A stretch of DNA of 64,000 nt from positions 1 to 64,000 of the forward strand of contig JAWNZC010000229.1 of assembly GCA_035771165.1 (NCBI GenBank), read 5' to 3'. The first letter of the stretch is position 1. The number at the start of each line of letters is the position of its first letter. The position numbers and the translations under genes are program-made. This document shows, in pieces, positions 23,979-33,336 of this stretch. Source of the DNA: Paragorgia papillata. Taxonomy: Eukaryota > Cnidaria > Anthozoa > Scleralcyonacea > Coralliidae. Under the pieces are notes generated by a model. It was not told the DNA's origin and ran no database searches. It saw only the letters and a program-made list of their open reading frames with translations.

Positions 23979-25174
23979 CTATTTACCCTTTTTGGGTCGC
24001 CGGAGAAATTCATCTATTGCTTTACGACAATCTCCCCACTGTTTGTCTACTTCTTCTGGTGATGTGGGGTACATCTGAAAGACGTAACGTCGGATTTTGG
24101 CTACCCTTTCTGGATCCAGCTGTCGTTTATTTCTGGTTCCTAAATGGGAAAGAAAGAACATCAAAACATTAATGGAAGCTAAACTAAACTTGTTACTCTG
24201 ATGAAGGGCTCTGCTTGAAACATCAGTATTTCGTTATCATGACTAATCTCAGCAGTTTACCACCTTTTCACTTTGCTCTATCTAAAACACTGCCTACGAA
24301 GCACTTTACTATTTTAAAGTAAACTTTTTTTTATACTGGATAACCCTATCAGTCATATCTAAACTGTTCTCCCTAGAGGTCCAGTAAGAAACCATCTCTC
24401 ACTGGTGCGGTGTTACTACAGAAGGAAACCAGAGTAAGCTAACTTTATTTAGATATGATTAATTTTGTTTAGATATGACTGATAACCCTATCAGTCGTAT
24501 CTAAACTGTTCTCCCTAGATGTCCAGTAAGGACAATATCCAGTATCCAGTGTTATATCAATATCCAGTGTTAAGACAGAAGGAAACCAGAGTAAACTAAA
24601 CTTTATTTATGACAATAACAAATTGATAATGAGATGCGAAAAATTAGCCAATCAAAGCAAAATAACAATAACCAATAGATAATAAGATGCGAAAGACATT
24701 TGCTATTCATATCGTCGATGAGTAAAAAGGAGGGGGTGTAAAGAGGATGAGCGAGAGTAAAAATAGATAAATTAATAAAGTGAAAACGCTGTTGTTTATG
24801 TAAGCCCTTGCTGAACGAAACAACATCTTCAGAGGTGTTAAATAAAAGAAAAAAAGATAACCCTATCAGTTGAATGAAAAATGATATTTTCTACTATCCA
24901 GCCAAACCACTGACTTCGAGAATCTTAGATCTAGCAGTTGCTAATTTCTGGCACCAGTATGAGGATAATTTATTTTATTATCATACACGTACCTGAAACA
25001 TTCGTCGATATCAGTTCATGCGGTTCAAACATTTCGCGCACAAGAAGAACCGCAAAGTTGCCGATAGATCGACATTTCGTTTTGAGACGAATCAGTAGGT
25101 CTCGGGTGGCTTGGGAGCGGGCACCACACCCTACTTGTTCCTCCTCATCACTAGAGGGGACACTCGTTGGTGTT
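23979..25174 (-). CDS. BEN-domain protein, two 3'-terminal exons
   Basis: Two minus-strand exons, 25174-24993 and 24139-23979, join in phase (one base plus two) across an 853-bp intron with GTACGT donor and a CCCATTTAG acceptor preceded by pyrimidines. The 182-nt exon is open throughout; its acceptor follows a T-rich tract. It encodes an acidic SSDEEE stretch and then FAVLLVREMFEPHEL, matching the start of a BEN fold. The last exon gives LDPERV, KIRRYVFQMYP and WGDCRKAIDEFLRR, the typical BEN C-terminus, then PKKGK and a TAG stop. BEN domains bind DNA or mediate chromatin protein contacts, often in transcriptional repression. The 5' exons are not resolved; zinc-finger-like exon fragments upstream (25500-25690) may have belonged to it. 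Four degraded paralogous pieces follow to the right. It may be functional or a truncated copy. Confidence 0.68.
24145..24310. repeat. dispersed repeat, GATGAAGGGCTCTGCTTGAAAC family
   Basis: Sequence from the exon acceptor through TCTGATGAAGGGCTC, CATCAGTATTTCG and AAAACACTGCCTACG recurs almost unchanged at about 27120-27295 and 35720-35805, and inverted in the array at 55080-55400. It lies in the intron of the BEN unit. Likely the tail of an old retroelement. Confidence 0.75.
24466..24510. repeat. palindrome in BEN-unit intron
   Basis: TTTAGATATGACTGAT and its inverse, separated by AACCCT, form a hairpin of 16-bp arms. The left arm sequence also occurs singly at about 24350, and the block recurs in the paralogous intron at about 27445-27485. 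Confidence 0.7.
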
Positions 25175-25499
25175 CTAAAGCAAAAAAAACAATTAAAATG
25201 TCTAGAAACAGACTAAACAGTCACCTGTTTTTAGCATCCAGTAATAATCTAGTGTTGTCGTCCTTGTATCTAGTTTCTAAAACAATTCTTTCCTAAATTA
25301 ATTAAATCAAACTCGTTAATAATTCATGGTAAATTTAAAAGATATTTTGTATCCCGGCTGTCGCGTTTACATGGGAATAAATTGTCCCGGTCTCCATATA
25401 AACGCAAGGGTTGTAGTACACCCCTGGTGACTAAGTGAACTAGGTGAGTTTTAGAACAAACGAGTTGCAATGAACTATTTAGTGTGCGCTCATTCGCTT

Positions 25500-25690
25500 T
25501 AGACCATTATAGGTGACATTTCCATCGTTCTTTGCGCCGATGCTTTCTTTCGATATGCTTTATGATGGCGTGCGCTGTTGGCTTTGCTCTTTCCTTGCCA
25601 CATTTACATGTCACAGTTTTGTTGAGGGTTATATATATTTTATGAGCCCCCTCCAAGATAAATGTACCACTTTTTTTGCCTTAAATTGCC
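25500..25690 (-). pseudogene. zinc-finger-like exon fragment (copy 1 of 5)
   Basis: On the minus strand this encodes KVVHLSWRGLIKYI, then, after a frame break, TVTCKCGKERAKPTAHA, IIKHIERKHRRKERWKCHL and a TAA. The conserved part has Cys-x-Cys, about 14 residues, His-x4-His, which could be a small zinc finger; that is inference. Diverged copies recur at 31000-31110, 31470-31720, 32193-32400 and 35180-35490, always minus strand and always next to BEN exons. In this unit it lies upstream of the BEN exons in the direction of transcription. Confidence 0.5.
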
Positions 25691-25707
25691 CCGATTGTCC
25701 CTCTTGC

Positions 25708-25774
25708 CCACTCCCGCCCACCCCCACCCCACCCCCCCCCCCCCCCCCCCACCCACCCCCCCCCCCCCCCCCCC
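25708..25774. repeat. C-rich homopolymer tract
   Basis: Long C runs broken by single A bases; the minus strand is G-rich and could form quadruplexes. Similar C tracts at 26837-26850 and 32406-32429 occupy the same position relative to the zinc-finger-like exon. Confidence 0.9.
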
Positions 25775-25775
25775 A

Positions 25776-26946
25776 TGTAACTTTGTAGAAAGATTGGCCA
25801 CACACTAAGGAGAAACCGAATGCTGTTTATATCCCTTAAACCTGTAAGATGTAAAACAACAAAGTGGTCATTCTCGGCTAATGATTGACATTATTTCACG
25901 CAAATTAGAATCAATTTAAATTACAAAACATTTTCAGTTCGTTTTTTTTTTTCAATTGCTAAACAGCACATGGAGTGTCTTAATACATTTGTCACTGTGA
26001 TAATTAGATTAAATCTTTGGACAATTGTGTCACTAACTTTTTCAGAATATTTAATTCTACAGAACATGTTAATATTACTGCACTAAAGATACTTGGCATT
26101 AATTAACATAATTATTTAATCAAAGTGACAACTAATCACAATTACAAATTAAAAACACATTGTTTAAAAATACCAAAATAAGGTTAAGTACAATTTACCA
26201 GGCCATAATTCACCAGGATTTTCTTTGTCGACGATCAGGACTGCAGTAATTCATATATCCAAACAACATTTAGCATCAGGTGCAAAATCTGCAATGGTTC
26301 TATCCATTAATCGTGGTCTGTTTCTCTCTTCGTAAGATTAGTTTTCACTTTCGTGAGACTCTAGTTGGCTGCTGTATATTTTTAGAGAAGTTTTGGTGAT
26401 GCTGTCTTTTTGGAGGCAGCAAAGTCAAAACTGAGTGAATCCGTGCTGGCTTGACAGGCTAAGGTAATGCAGCCTTGGGTGGCTGCAGTGTCAATGGGAG
26501 GAAACTGGGTTTTCTGTCGACCCGTAGACACTCTACACGCATGCTAATCTTGCTTCCCTATTGGAAAAAGAAGCAGAGATTTTGTTTCCAATAGTCTCTA
26601 CTTCCGTTCAAAACATACTTGGCCCGAGTCGAAGTCATCTCTTTGACTCCCACCATCCTGAATTGGATTTGGCTGTCGAGCAATGAGGGGGGTCCCAATT
26701 CAACTTGGACCATGTGTAAATACATTTCTACATAAATGAATATATAATAAACGATTAATAAACACACACAAAAGAATAAACAGAAAAATTAATTTTAAAT
26801 TTTAAATTGTCCCGAATGTCCCTCTTGCCCTCACCCCCCCCCCCCCCCCTCCCTCCCATGTGTTTCCTCTCTCGCGATGGCCGCAAGTAATAGCTGTTCG
26901 AAATCTTCCTTTCCGGCCTCCTCCTCCTCCTCCTTCTCTGTTAAAT
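25776..26946. other. AT-rich stretch between BEN units
   Basis: No gene supported. It holds a short C tract at 26837-26850 and a CTC/CCT-rich run near 26920. An open frame at 26558-26767 on the minus strand has no recognised domain. Confidence 0.5.
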
Positions 26947-27116
26947 TTAATTTATCTCTTTACCCTTTTTGGGTCGCTTTAAAAATTCATCTATCGCCCT
27001 GGTGCAATCCCCCCATACCTTATCTTCCTCTTGGGGCGAGGTGGAGAAATTGTCAAAAACGTATTTACGGATCTAGTCACACCTTTCAGGGTCCAGTTGA
27101 CGCTTATCTCTGAACC
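26947..27116 (-). pseudogene. BEN-domain last exon, copy 2, one nonsense codon
   Basis: Paralogue of the exon at 23979-24139. After a conserved CCCATTTAG acceptor the frame reads RDKRQLDPERCD, then TAG, then IRKYVFDNFSTSP and WGDCTRAIDEFLKRPKKGK before a TAA at 26947. Apart from the single in-frame stop at the start of the IRKYVF helix the exon is intact. The downstream intron-side sequence matches unit 1 to about 27480 and then becomes insertion-rich. Confidence 0.7.
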
Positions 27117-27794
27117 CTAAATGGGAAAGAAAGAACATCAAAACATTAATGAAAGCTAAACTAAACTTGTTACTCTGATGAAGGGCTCTGCTTGAAACAT
27201 CAGTATTTCGTTATCATGACTAATCTCAGCAGTTTACCACCTTTTCACTTTGCTCTATCTAAAACACTGCCTACGAAGCACTTTACTATTTTAAAGTAAA
27301 CTTTATTTTATACTGGATAACCCTTTCAGTCATATCTAAACTGTTCTCCCTAGAGGTCCAGTAAGAACCCATCTCTCACTGGTCCGGTGTTACTCCAGAA
27401 GGAAACCAGAGTAAACTAACTTTATTTAGATATGATTAATTTTGTTTAGATATGACTGATAACCATATCAGTCATATCTAAACTGTTCTCCCCTAGATGT
27501 CACAAAGTAAGGACAATATCCAAGTATCCTAGTGTTATAATCAATATCCAGTGTTAAGACAGAAGGAAACCAGAGATATAACTAAACTTTATTTATGACA
27601 ATAAACAAAATTGATAAATGAGATGCTGAAAAATTAGTCCAATCTAAAGTCAAATAATAAACAATAACCAAATGGGATAATAAGATGCGGAAAAGACATT
27701 ATGCTATTCCATATCGTCGATGAGTAAAAATGGAGGGGGTGTAAACGTGTAAAGCGGATTTAGAGCTGAGAGTCTAAAAATAGGATTAAATTAA
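27117..27794. repeat. duplicate of the BEN-unit intron, partly indel-rich
   Basis: Matches 24140-24780 in order. From about 27480 to 27794 it carries many scattered 1-3 base insertions relative to that copy, of the same kind as in the left satellite, suggesting uncorrected reads. Confidence 0.75.
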
Positions 27795-28288
27795 CAGGGG
27801 CGGGTATCTAGGATTTTATGGTCACCTTGATATGTCCCAAAATATTTGTGGGTTGTAGGGTGGGGAGGGGCGTGCATCGCTCCCTGGCTACCTATCAGAA
27901 AATTTTAGCGAGATTTAATTATTTTAAACCAAGAAAATAAACAACAGATACAATACATCTACTTCAAAAATTTAATAAGATTACATGGACTTCAAATATT
28001 TTTATATGGGAAACTAGATCTAACCATTAACTGCAGGTTAGACCATTTCACTCAAGAGCCTCGAAACAGAGCTGATATAGATGTAATTCCCAGATGCCCT
28101 CAGACCTAAAACATTTAAATACCTATGTCAAATTCAAAAATTGTTTGTAGGCCTGACTCAGTCTCTATATTAAGGGCTTATTTATAAGGATGGTATTATC
28201 CTAACCAGTTATGTTGTGCCTAGAGCGTAACCAAGTATGTCTATACCCTAGCTTTCCTACATTTCCTGTGGAGCTTTTTTGTTTGTCG

Positions 28289-28369
28289 CATTTACAAGGA
28301 ACACTAGGGTAACCCGGGTGTGCTAGGGTATACACCTAGCTGGGTTATGTTTTGTCCTTGTAAATGCCA
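28289..28369. repeat. small foldback inside the hAT-like element
   Basis: GCATTTACAAGGA and its inverse TCCTTGTAAATGC flank GGTAACCC/GGGTTA blocks. GGGTAGGGGTAACCCTACCC nearby at about 28454 is also palindromic. Confidence 0.6.
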
Positions 28370-28926
28370 TTTGGTAGGGATAACTCACCTACCCAGGACA
28401 ACTTAGTTTACCGTTTTGGTTAAAACCAGATCTAATTATAGTTGACGCCGCAGGGTAGGGGTAACCCTACCCAGGCCCTAACTATGGAGTCTCCTCACAG
28501 TAAAATAACATAAATTATGATTGCCAGATAATAACCTCGCTATCTATATTTTTGAATTTATGAAGTAGTCTACATTATCCGCAATCTTGTACAAAATCCT
28601 TTAGCTTGTATTTCAATTCTTGCTACAATTGCTAGTCTCAAAACTCATATTTAATATTTCCCAATAAGTTTTCAAACCATTTATATAAACAAATACAATG
28701 AAGGGAAAAAACCTACTTCCGCTACAAAACACGTAGATATATAAATTAAGATTCTAAACAATAAAAAGAGGTCACCTTTCATTTGATAGTGACCATGCCA
28801 TGTGAGTCTCAATCGTGGCGAAAGGTTGTTATTGTTGTATTTATTAAAAATTCCATGTAGAATTTATACGTCGAACCGAACTTAAAGAAACTAGAAAATA
28901 ATTAAGGCATGAAAAAATCTGCTTAC

Positions 28927-29260
28927 CTGAGAGCAGCACGAGGTTTCTTCTTGTCATTGTTGGCGTATATTACCATCGTATATCTCAGTGCCAAAATTCC
29001 TTTGAAGCGTCTTTGCCCAATCTTGGAGTAAGAATGCTCCTTTGCGCAAAGCATTCCCTCTCGCTTGTTGAATTGACCCGTCGAGTCGGCGTCGGATATT
29101 AAACCTTGCCGTCTTGCCGTTGTTTTAATAAATTCCTCTCGCAACACATCTCGTCGTTGTTCCTTCAAAGCGAATACTATCCAAGATCTATCACGTTTGT
29201 TTTTGATTAGGGAAAAGGCCCATGTTCCAAACGAAAGAATCCGCTGTGTAGTGATACTAG
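28927..29260 (-). other. exon-like open frame inside the hAT-like element
   Basis: Not recognised. A minus-strand frame is open from a TGA near 29265 down to a GTAAGC donor immediately after KKKPRAALR. It includes EQRRDVLREEF, KREGMLCAKEHSYSK and FKGILALRYTMVIY and is basic. There is no ATG in the first half, so it would need an upstream exon or a start further in. Inverted CCAAT motifs and a minus-strand TATAAAG near 29522 lie upstream. It might be a remnant of the transposase gene or a captured host exon. Confidence 0.3.
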
Positions 29261-29995
29261 TGTAATGGGTTAGTCAGAATCGATCAAGCTGGTCTCAGTC
29301 CACAAATCAGTCGAGAACTACAAAGTAAAACGCGCTAAACCAATCCGTGGTACCTTCAGATAAAGAGTTAATTATAAATTAATAATAATTCCTATTGCAC
29401 AATTAAGCCAATCCAGAAAGGGTGAGATACAAAGGGGGTCTAAATCCGTCGAGAACAGACCAAAAGAAATCCGGGCGGAACACCCGGCAAACCAATCACA
29501 GGTCGCATTATAAAGGCTAATCTTTATACATTCAACCAATCACAGCGGCTGATACAATAGGCTCAAATCCGTCGAGAAAGAACAAAGTCAACCGCGCGAC
29601 CGCGGGGTTTAGAAATGCCCGGTCAGCAGTCTCACCTAATCGATTCTCTTTGGCGACTCTCGAGAGTCGAGACTGAGCTGAATGAACGATACGATAATTA
29701 TTTCTTTCTTTTGCAGGGATTTTTTTAACCTTAGTCGTATGACTTTATTTGACTACACGCTAAATCCGCCCCTGATTAATAAAGTTTGAAAAACGCAGTT
29801 ATATGTCCGCCCTTCGGCTGGAACAGTAAACAACATCTTCAGAAGAGTGTTTAAATAAAAGAAAAACGTTCGTTGAGTCCGTTTGAGGATGAAATGGTAC
29901 CAATTTTGGAAGAAATGAGACGCTTTTCTAGTCTTTTGCGGCTGACATTACCGGCCAGAAATAGGGGTTGAGATGGCACAAGACATTTCATGTCT

Positions 29996-30019
29996 GGGGG
30001 GGGGTGGAGGGGGGGGGTG

Positions 30020-30053
<34 letters not shown>

Positions 30054-30108
30054 GGGGGGCGGGGGGTGGGGGGGGGGGGGGGGGGAGGGGAGGGGGGGGG
30101 GGGGGGGT
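29996..30108. repeat. G-tract, ~113 bp
   Basis: Almost pure G on the plus strand, broken by a few T, A and C bases. It has strong quadruplex potential. The equivalent tracts of neighbouring units are C on this strand. Confidence 0.95.
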
Positions 30109-30189
30109 AATGGGGGAGAATTTGTGAAAAAAAAAGGACAATCTGTCGTGGAGAGGTTTGTTAAATTTAATTTACGGGCTATCTCGCTT

Positions 30190-30355
30190 GGTCTTTACCC
30201 TTTTTGGGACGGCGCAGCAGAATTCATCCATCGCCTTCCTGTAGTCCCTCCACACGTTCTCCTCTTCCTCTGGTGAGGTGGAGAATGTTCTGAAAGACAT
30301 AACCCCGGATCTCTGTCCACCATTTCAGGGTCTAGCCTTTTTTTATTTCTTGTTT
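30190..30355 (-). pseudogene. BEN-domain last exon, copy 3, frameshifted
   Basis: Alignable with the exon at 23979-24139: TTTCTAAAC-side acceptor, KRLDPEMVD, then RGYVFQN in another frame and RRPKKGK at the end. An early TAA and at least two frameshifts destroy it. Confidence 0.6.
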
Positions 30356-30965
30356 CTAAACTGGTTTCTTGCATAAAAAATGAAGGCGCAAAATAATAAA
30401 AAAAAACTCTAAATATTGTATTTATTTAACGTTTTTGACTTCGTTCTCTTAGGAAAAAAATCCTTACTTTTCAATAAATTTTTTTCATTTTCATTTCAAA
30501 ACATTAACACAAAAAAAATTTCACCCATTGGCCTTGGTATTCCACCCGTGGTTATTTCCGCCACTGGAGAGCGTTTGTGCTAACACTGGAACTAGTTGAT
30601 GAACAAGCTTTTTAATTACCATGCAACGATTTAGTTTAATTCTAAAGCCCAATTCTGAAGAAACGAAACTACAATAGAAATGGGAATATATAACTCTAGT
30701 AAAAAAAAAACAAATAGCTTGCCATCCTGCCAGGGGTAAAACGCCACATTGAAGATCCATTTTTTTCAAAGACTGAACTTATGTTGAGTGAACTTATAAA
30801 TGAATAAATACTAAATGACAATACACATACGAGTAAATAATTAAACAAAAGAACTAAAACTAATCAAAATGAATGATAAGTAACACACTGTACACAAGAA
30901 AAAAATACAAAATAAATTAAACATGCAGCTGAAATTCACAGTGAAAAAATAGTTCCAACGATGTG
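30356..30965. other. AT-rich stretch, nothing recognised
   Basis: A-rich single-copy sequence. The minus-strand frame at 30521-30769 has no recognised domain. Confidence 0.5.
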
Positions 30966-30999
30966 CTACACAAGTGATAGATTTCTGCTTCGGCCAGAC

Positions 31000-31110
31000 G
31001 GCCTATTGTGCGGCATTAGCTATAGATCATTTTACGTGACATTTCCATTTTTTCTTTACGCCGATGCTTTCTTTCAATATGTTTTATAATGGCTTGCGCT
31101 GTTGGCAATA
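31000..31110 (-). pseudogene. zinc-finger-like exon fragment (copy 2)
   Basis: Shares the GATGCTTTCTTTCAATATG and ATGGCTTGCGCTGTTGG blocks with the other copies. It is truncated on both sides; the intron segment of the BEN unit resumes at 31124. Confidence 0.55.
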
Positions 31111-31259
31111 TTTATACTCCGGATAACCCTATCAGTTGAATGAAAAATGATATTTTCTAGAATACAGCCAACCACTGACTTCGAGAATCTTAGCTCTAGC
31201 AGTTGCTAATTTCTGGCACAGTATGAGGATAATTTATTTTATCTATCTATACAACGTAC

Positions 31260-31390
31260 CTGATACAGTCGTGGATATCCGTTCATCCGGTTCGAACATT
31301 TCCCGCACAAGATTAACCGCGAAGTTACGAACGGAATGCACCTTTTTCGCTTGTGAGACGAATCAGTAGCGATTCATTCCTCTGTTTGTT
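31260..31390 (-). pseudogene. BEN-domain first exon, copy 3, frameshifted
   Basis: Corresponds to 24993-25174. It keeps the GTACGT donor and FAVNLVREMFEPDE, but a frameshift lies upstream of that segment. The adjacent intron sequence at 31124-31259 matches 24858-24992. Confidence 0.65.
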
Positions 31391-31469
31391 AGATTGCCAC
31401 ACAGGGTTTGACAGGTCTCTTGTGGCTACACAAGTGATAGATTTCAGCTACAGGCCGACGGCCTATTGT

Positions 31470-31720
31470 GCGCTCATTAGCTTTAGATCATTATACGTGA
31501 CCATTTCCCATTCTCTTCTTTACGCGATGCTTTCTTTCAATATGTTTTAATGAGCTTGCGCTGTTGGGCTATGGTTTTGGTTCCCTGTCACATTTACATC
31601 TGTGATAGATTTCTTGTTGCTGTATTATATGTTTTATCAGCCCCCTCCAAGATAGATTATCGACTTTTTTTTACATTTAAATTGTCCGGAATGTCCCCTC
31701 TTGCCCTTCCCCATGCGTTT
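31470..31720 (-). pseudogene. zinc-finger-like exon fragment (copy 3)
   Basis: Matches copy 1 through the GCGATGCTTTC block, the CCCCCTCCAAGATA block and CGGAATGTCCCCTCTTGCCC, with several indels. A near-duplicate of its right-hand flank (CTACACAAGTGATAGATTTC) lies at 30966. Confidence 0.55.
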
Positions 31721-31952
31721 GCTCTCTTTCGAACGCAGCAAAAAAAAAAGCTGCTGAGAAATTATCTTCGAATTCCTTTCTTTCCTCCTGTTCCTTCTCT
31801 CCGAAGAAATATTTTTGTCTTCATATTTTATCAAAAAATTCATATGATTTGATTTGGTACATATACCTGTAGTTAAAAAATATTGTAAAGCATTTGGTAT
31901 GTAAGTTTATCATTGGAAATAAAGACATTTACATTTATAGGGAAATGTATTA

Positions 31953-32180
31953 TTATACAACTAGCCTTGGGATGCTGGATGCATCCAACGCAATTTCTTG
32001 AGATTCGCCGTTCGAGTTTGAAGAAGACGCGCAAGTTTCTTGTTCTTTTACTAACGCACTACTGTGTCCATAAAATATTAGAAATATTTTAAGCCTTTCT
32101 CTTAAAGATAATCCCTCAGTAGGAACTTCACTGGTAGAAGAACAAACGACTTCCAATGAACTATTTAGCGTACGCTCATT
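31953..32180 (-). other. conserved exon-like frame next to zinc-finger fragment
   Basis: Minus-strand frame reading ERTLNSSLEVVCSSTSEVP, then LSLRERLKIFLIFYGHSSA and ending LDASSIPRLVV before TAA. It follows copy 4 of the zinc-finger-like exon directly. Decayed counterparts sit at 25440-25500 and 35060-35215. Possible exon of the BEN gene between the zinc-finger-like and BEN exons; no domain recognised. Confidence 0.35.
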
Positions 32181-32192
32181 AGCTTTAGATCA

Positions 32193-32400
32193 TTATAGGT
32201 AACATTCCCATCTTTCCTTAAGCGGTGCTTTTCTTTCGATATGCTTTATAATGGCTTGCGCTGTTGGCTTTGTTTTGTCCTTGTCACATTTGCACGTAAT
32301 AGATTTGTTGAGGCTATATATATATGTTTGATGAGCCCCCTCCAAGAAATATTTGATACTTTTTTCGCCTTGAATTGCGCCGATTGTCCCTCTTGCCCTC
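32193..32400 (-). pseudogene. zinc-finger-like exon fragment (copy 4, best preserved)
   Basis: Reads SNISWRGLIKHIYI in one frame and SITCKCDKDKTKPTAQA, IIKHIERK and LKERWECYL in the next, then TAA. The Cys-x-Cys and His-x4-His spacing seen elsewhere is damaged at the last His. A C tract at 32406-32429 and the 34-bp array lie directly upstream in its direction. Confidence 0.55.
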
Positions 32401-32405
32401 CAATC

Positions 32406-32429
32406 CCCCCCCCCCCCCCCCCCCCCCCA
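32406..32429. repeat. C homopolymer
   Basis: About 24 consecutive C bases at the junction of the zinc-finger-like exon and the 34-bp array. Confidence 0.9.
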
Positions 32430-32437
32430 CATGGGCC

Positions 32438-33336
32438 GTGGTGTCGAGACGAGTAGAGAACAATCTGTTGCGTGGTGTCGAGAAGAGTAGAAAACAATCT
32501 GTTGCGTTGTGTCGAGAAGAGTACAGAACAATCTGTTGCGTGGTGTCGAAAAGAGTAGAGAAGAATCTGTTGCGTGGTGTCGAGAAGTAGTAGAGACAGA
32601 AATCTGTTGCGTTGGTGTCGCTGTCGAGAAAGAGTAGAGAAGAATCTGTTGCGGGGTGTCGAGAAGAGTACAGAACAATCTGTTGCGTGGTGTCGAGAAG
32701 AGTAGAGAAGAATCTGTTGCGTGGTGTTCAGTAGAGTAGATAAGAATCTGCTGCGTGGTGTCCAGTAGAGTAGAGAAGAATCTGCTGCGTGGTGTCCAGT
32801 AGAGAAGAATCTGCTGCGTGGTGTCAAGAAGAGTAGAGAAGAATCTGTTGCGTGGTGTCGAGAAGAGTACAGAACAATCTGTTGCGTGGTGTCGAGAAGA
32901 GTAGAGAAGAATCTGTTGCGTGGTGTCGAGAAGAGTACAGAACAATCTGTTGCGTGGTGTCGAGAAGAGTTGAGAAGAATCTGTTGCGTGGTGTCGAGAA
33001 GAGTACAGAACAATCTGTTGCGTGGTGTCGAGAAGAGTAGAGAAGAATCTGTTGCGTGGTGTCGAGAAGAGTACAGAAGAATCTGTTGCGTGGTGTCGAG
33101 AAGAGTAGAGAAGAATCTGTTGCGTGGTGTCGAGAGAAAGAAGAGAAGGAATCTGCTGCGTGGTGTCGAGTAGAGTATGAGAAACAATGTTGCGTGGTGT
33201 CGGAGAAGAGTACAGAACAATCTTGTTGGCGTTGGGTGTCAGAGAAGAGTAGAGAAGAATCTGTCTGTGAGGGTGTTCAGTAGAGTAGATAAGAATCTGC
33301 TGCGTGGTGTCCAGTAGAGTAGAGAAGAATCTGCTC
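32438..33336. repeat. 34-bp minisatellite
   Basis: About 26 copies of GTGGTGTCGAGAAGAGTAGA plus GAAGAATCTGTTGC. Two main variants (GTACAGAACAA and GTAGAGAAGAA) alternate. The unit lacks stops in several frames of both strands, which produces spurious open frames up to 324 codons. The right end (33120-33300) is indel-rich. It is bounded on the right by sequence matching 25245-25345 of BEN unit 1. Confidence 0.95.

Larger units (their letters stand above)
27795..29774. mobile_element. hAT-like DNA transposon, 1980 bp
   Basis: Termini are CAGGGGCGGGTATCTAG on the left and, inverted, CAGGGGCGGATTTAG on the right; CAGGG ends with a GGCGGA extension are typical of hAT. Identical ATTAA sits on both sides (27790-27794 and 29775-29779). 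The neighbouring unit at 24765-24780 shows the uninterrupted sequence. hAT usually duplicates 8 bp; the indel-rich flank may hide the rest. No intact transposase is present, only one exon-like open frame on the minus strand. Confidence 0.75.

Noticed and set aside
29851..30276. Proline- or glycine-rich frames on both strands
   Set aside because: They translate the G homopolymer tract.
32193..33220. Minus-strand frames of 250 and 324 codons
   Set aside because: Mostly translation of the 34-bp minisatellite and a C tract; only the ends belong to a decayed exon.
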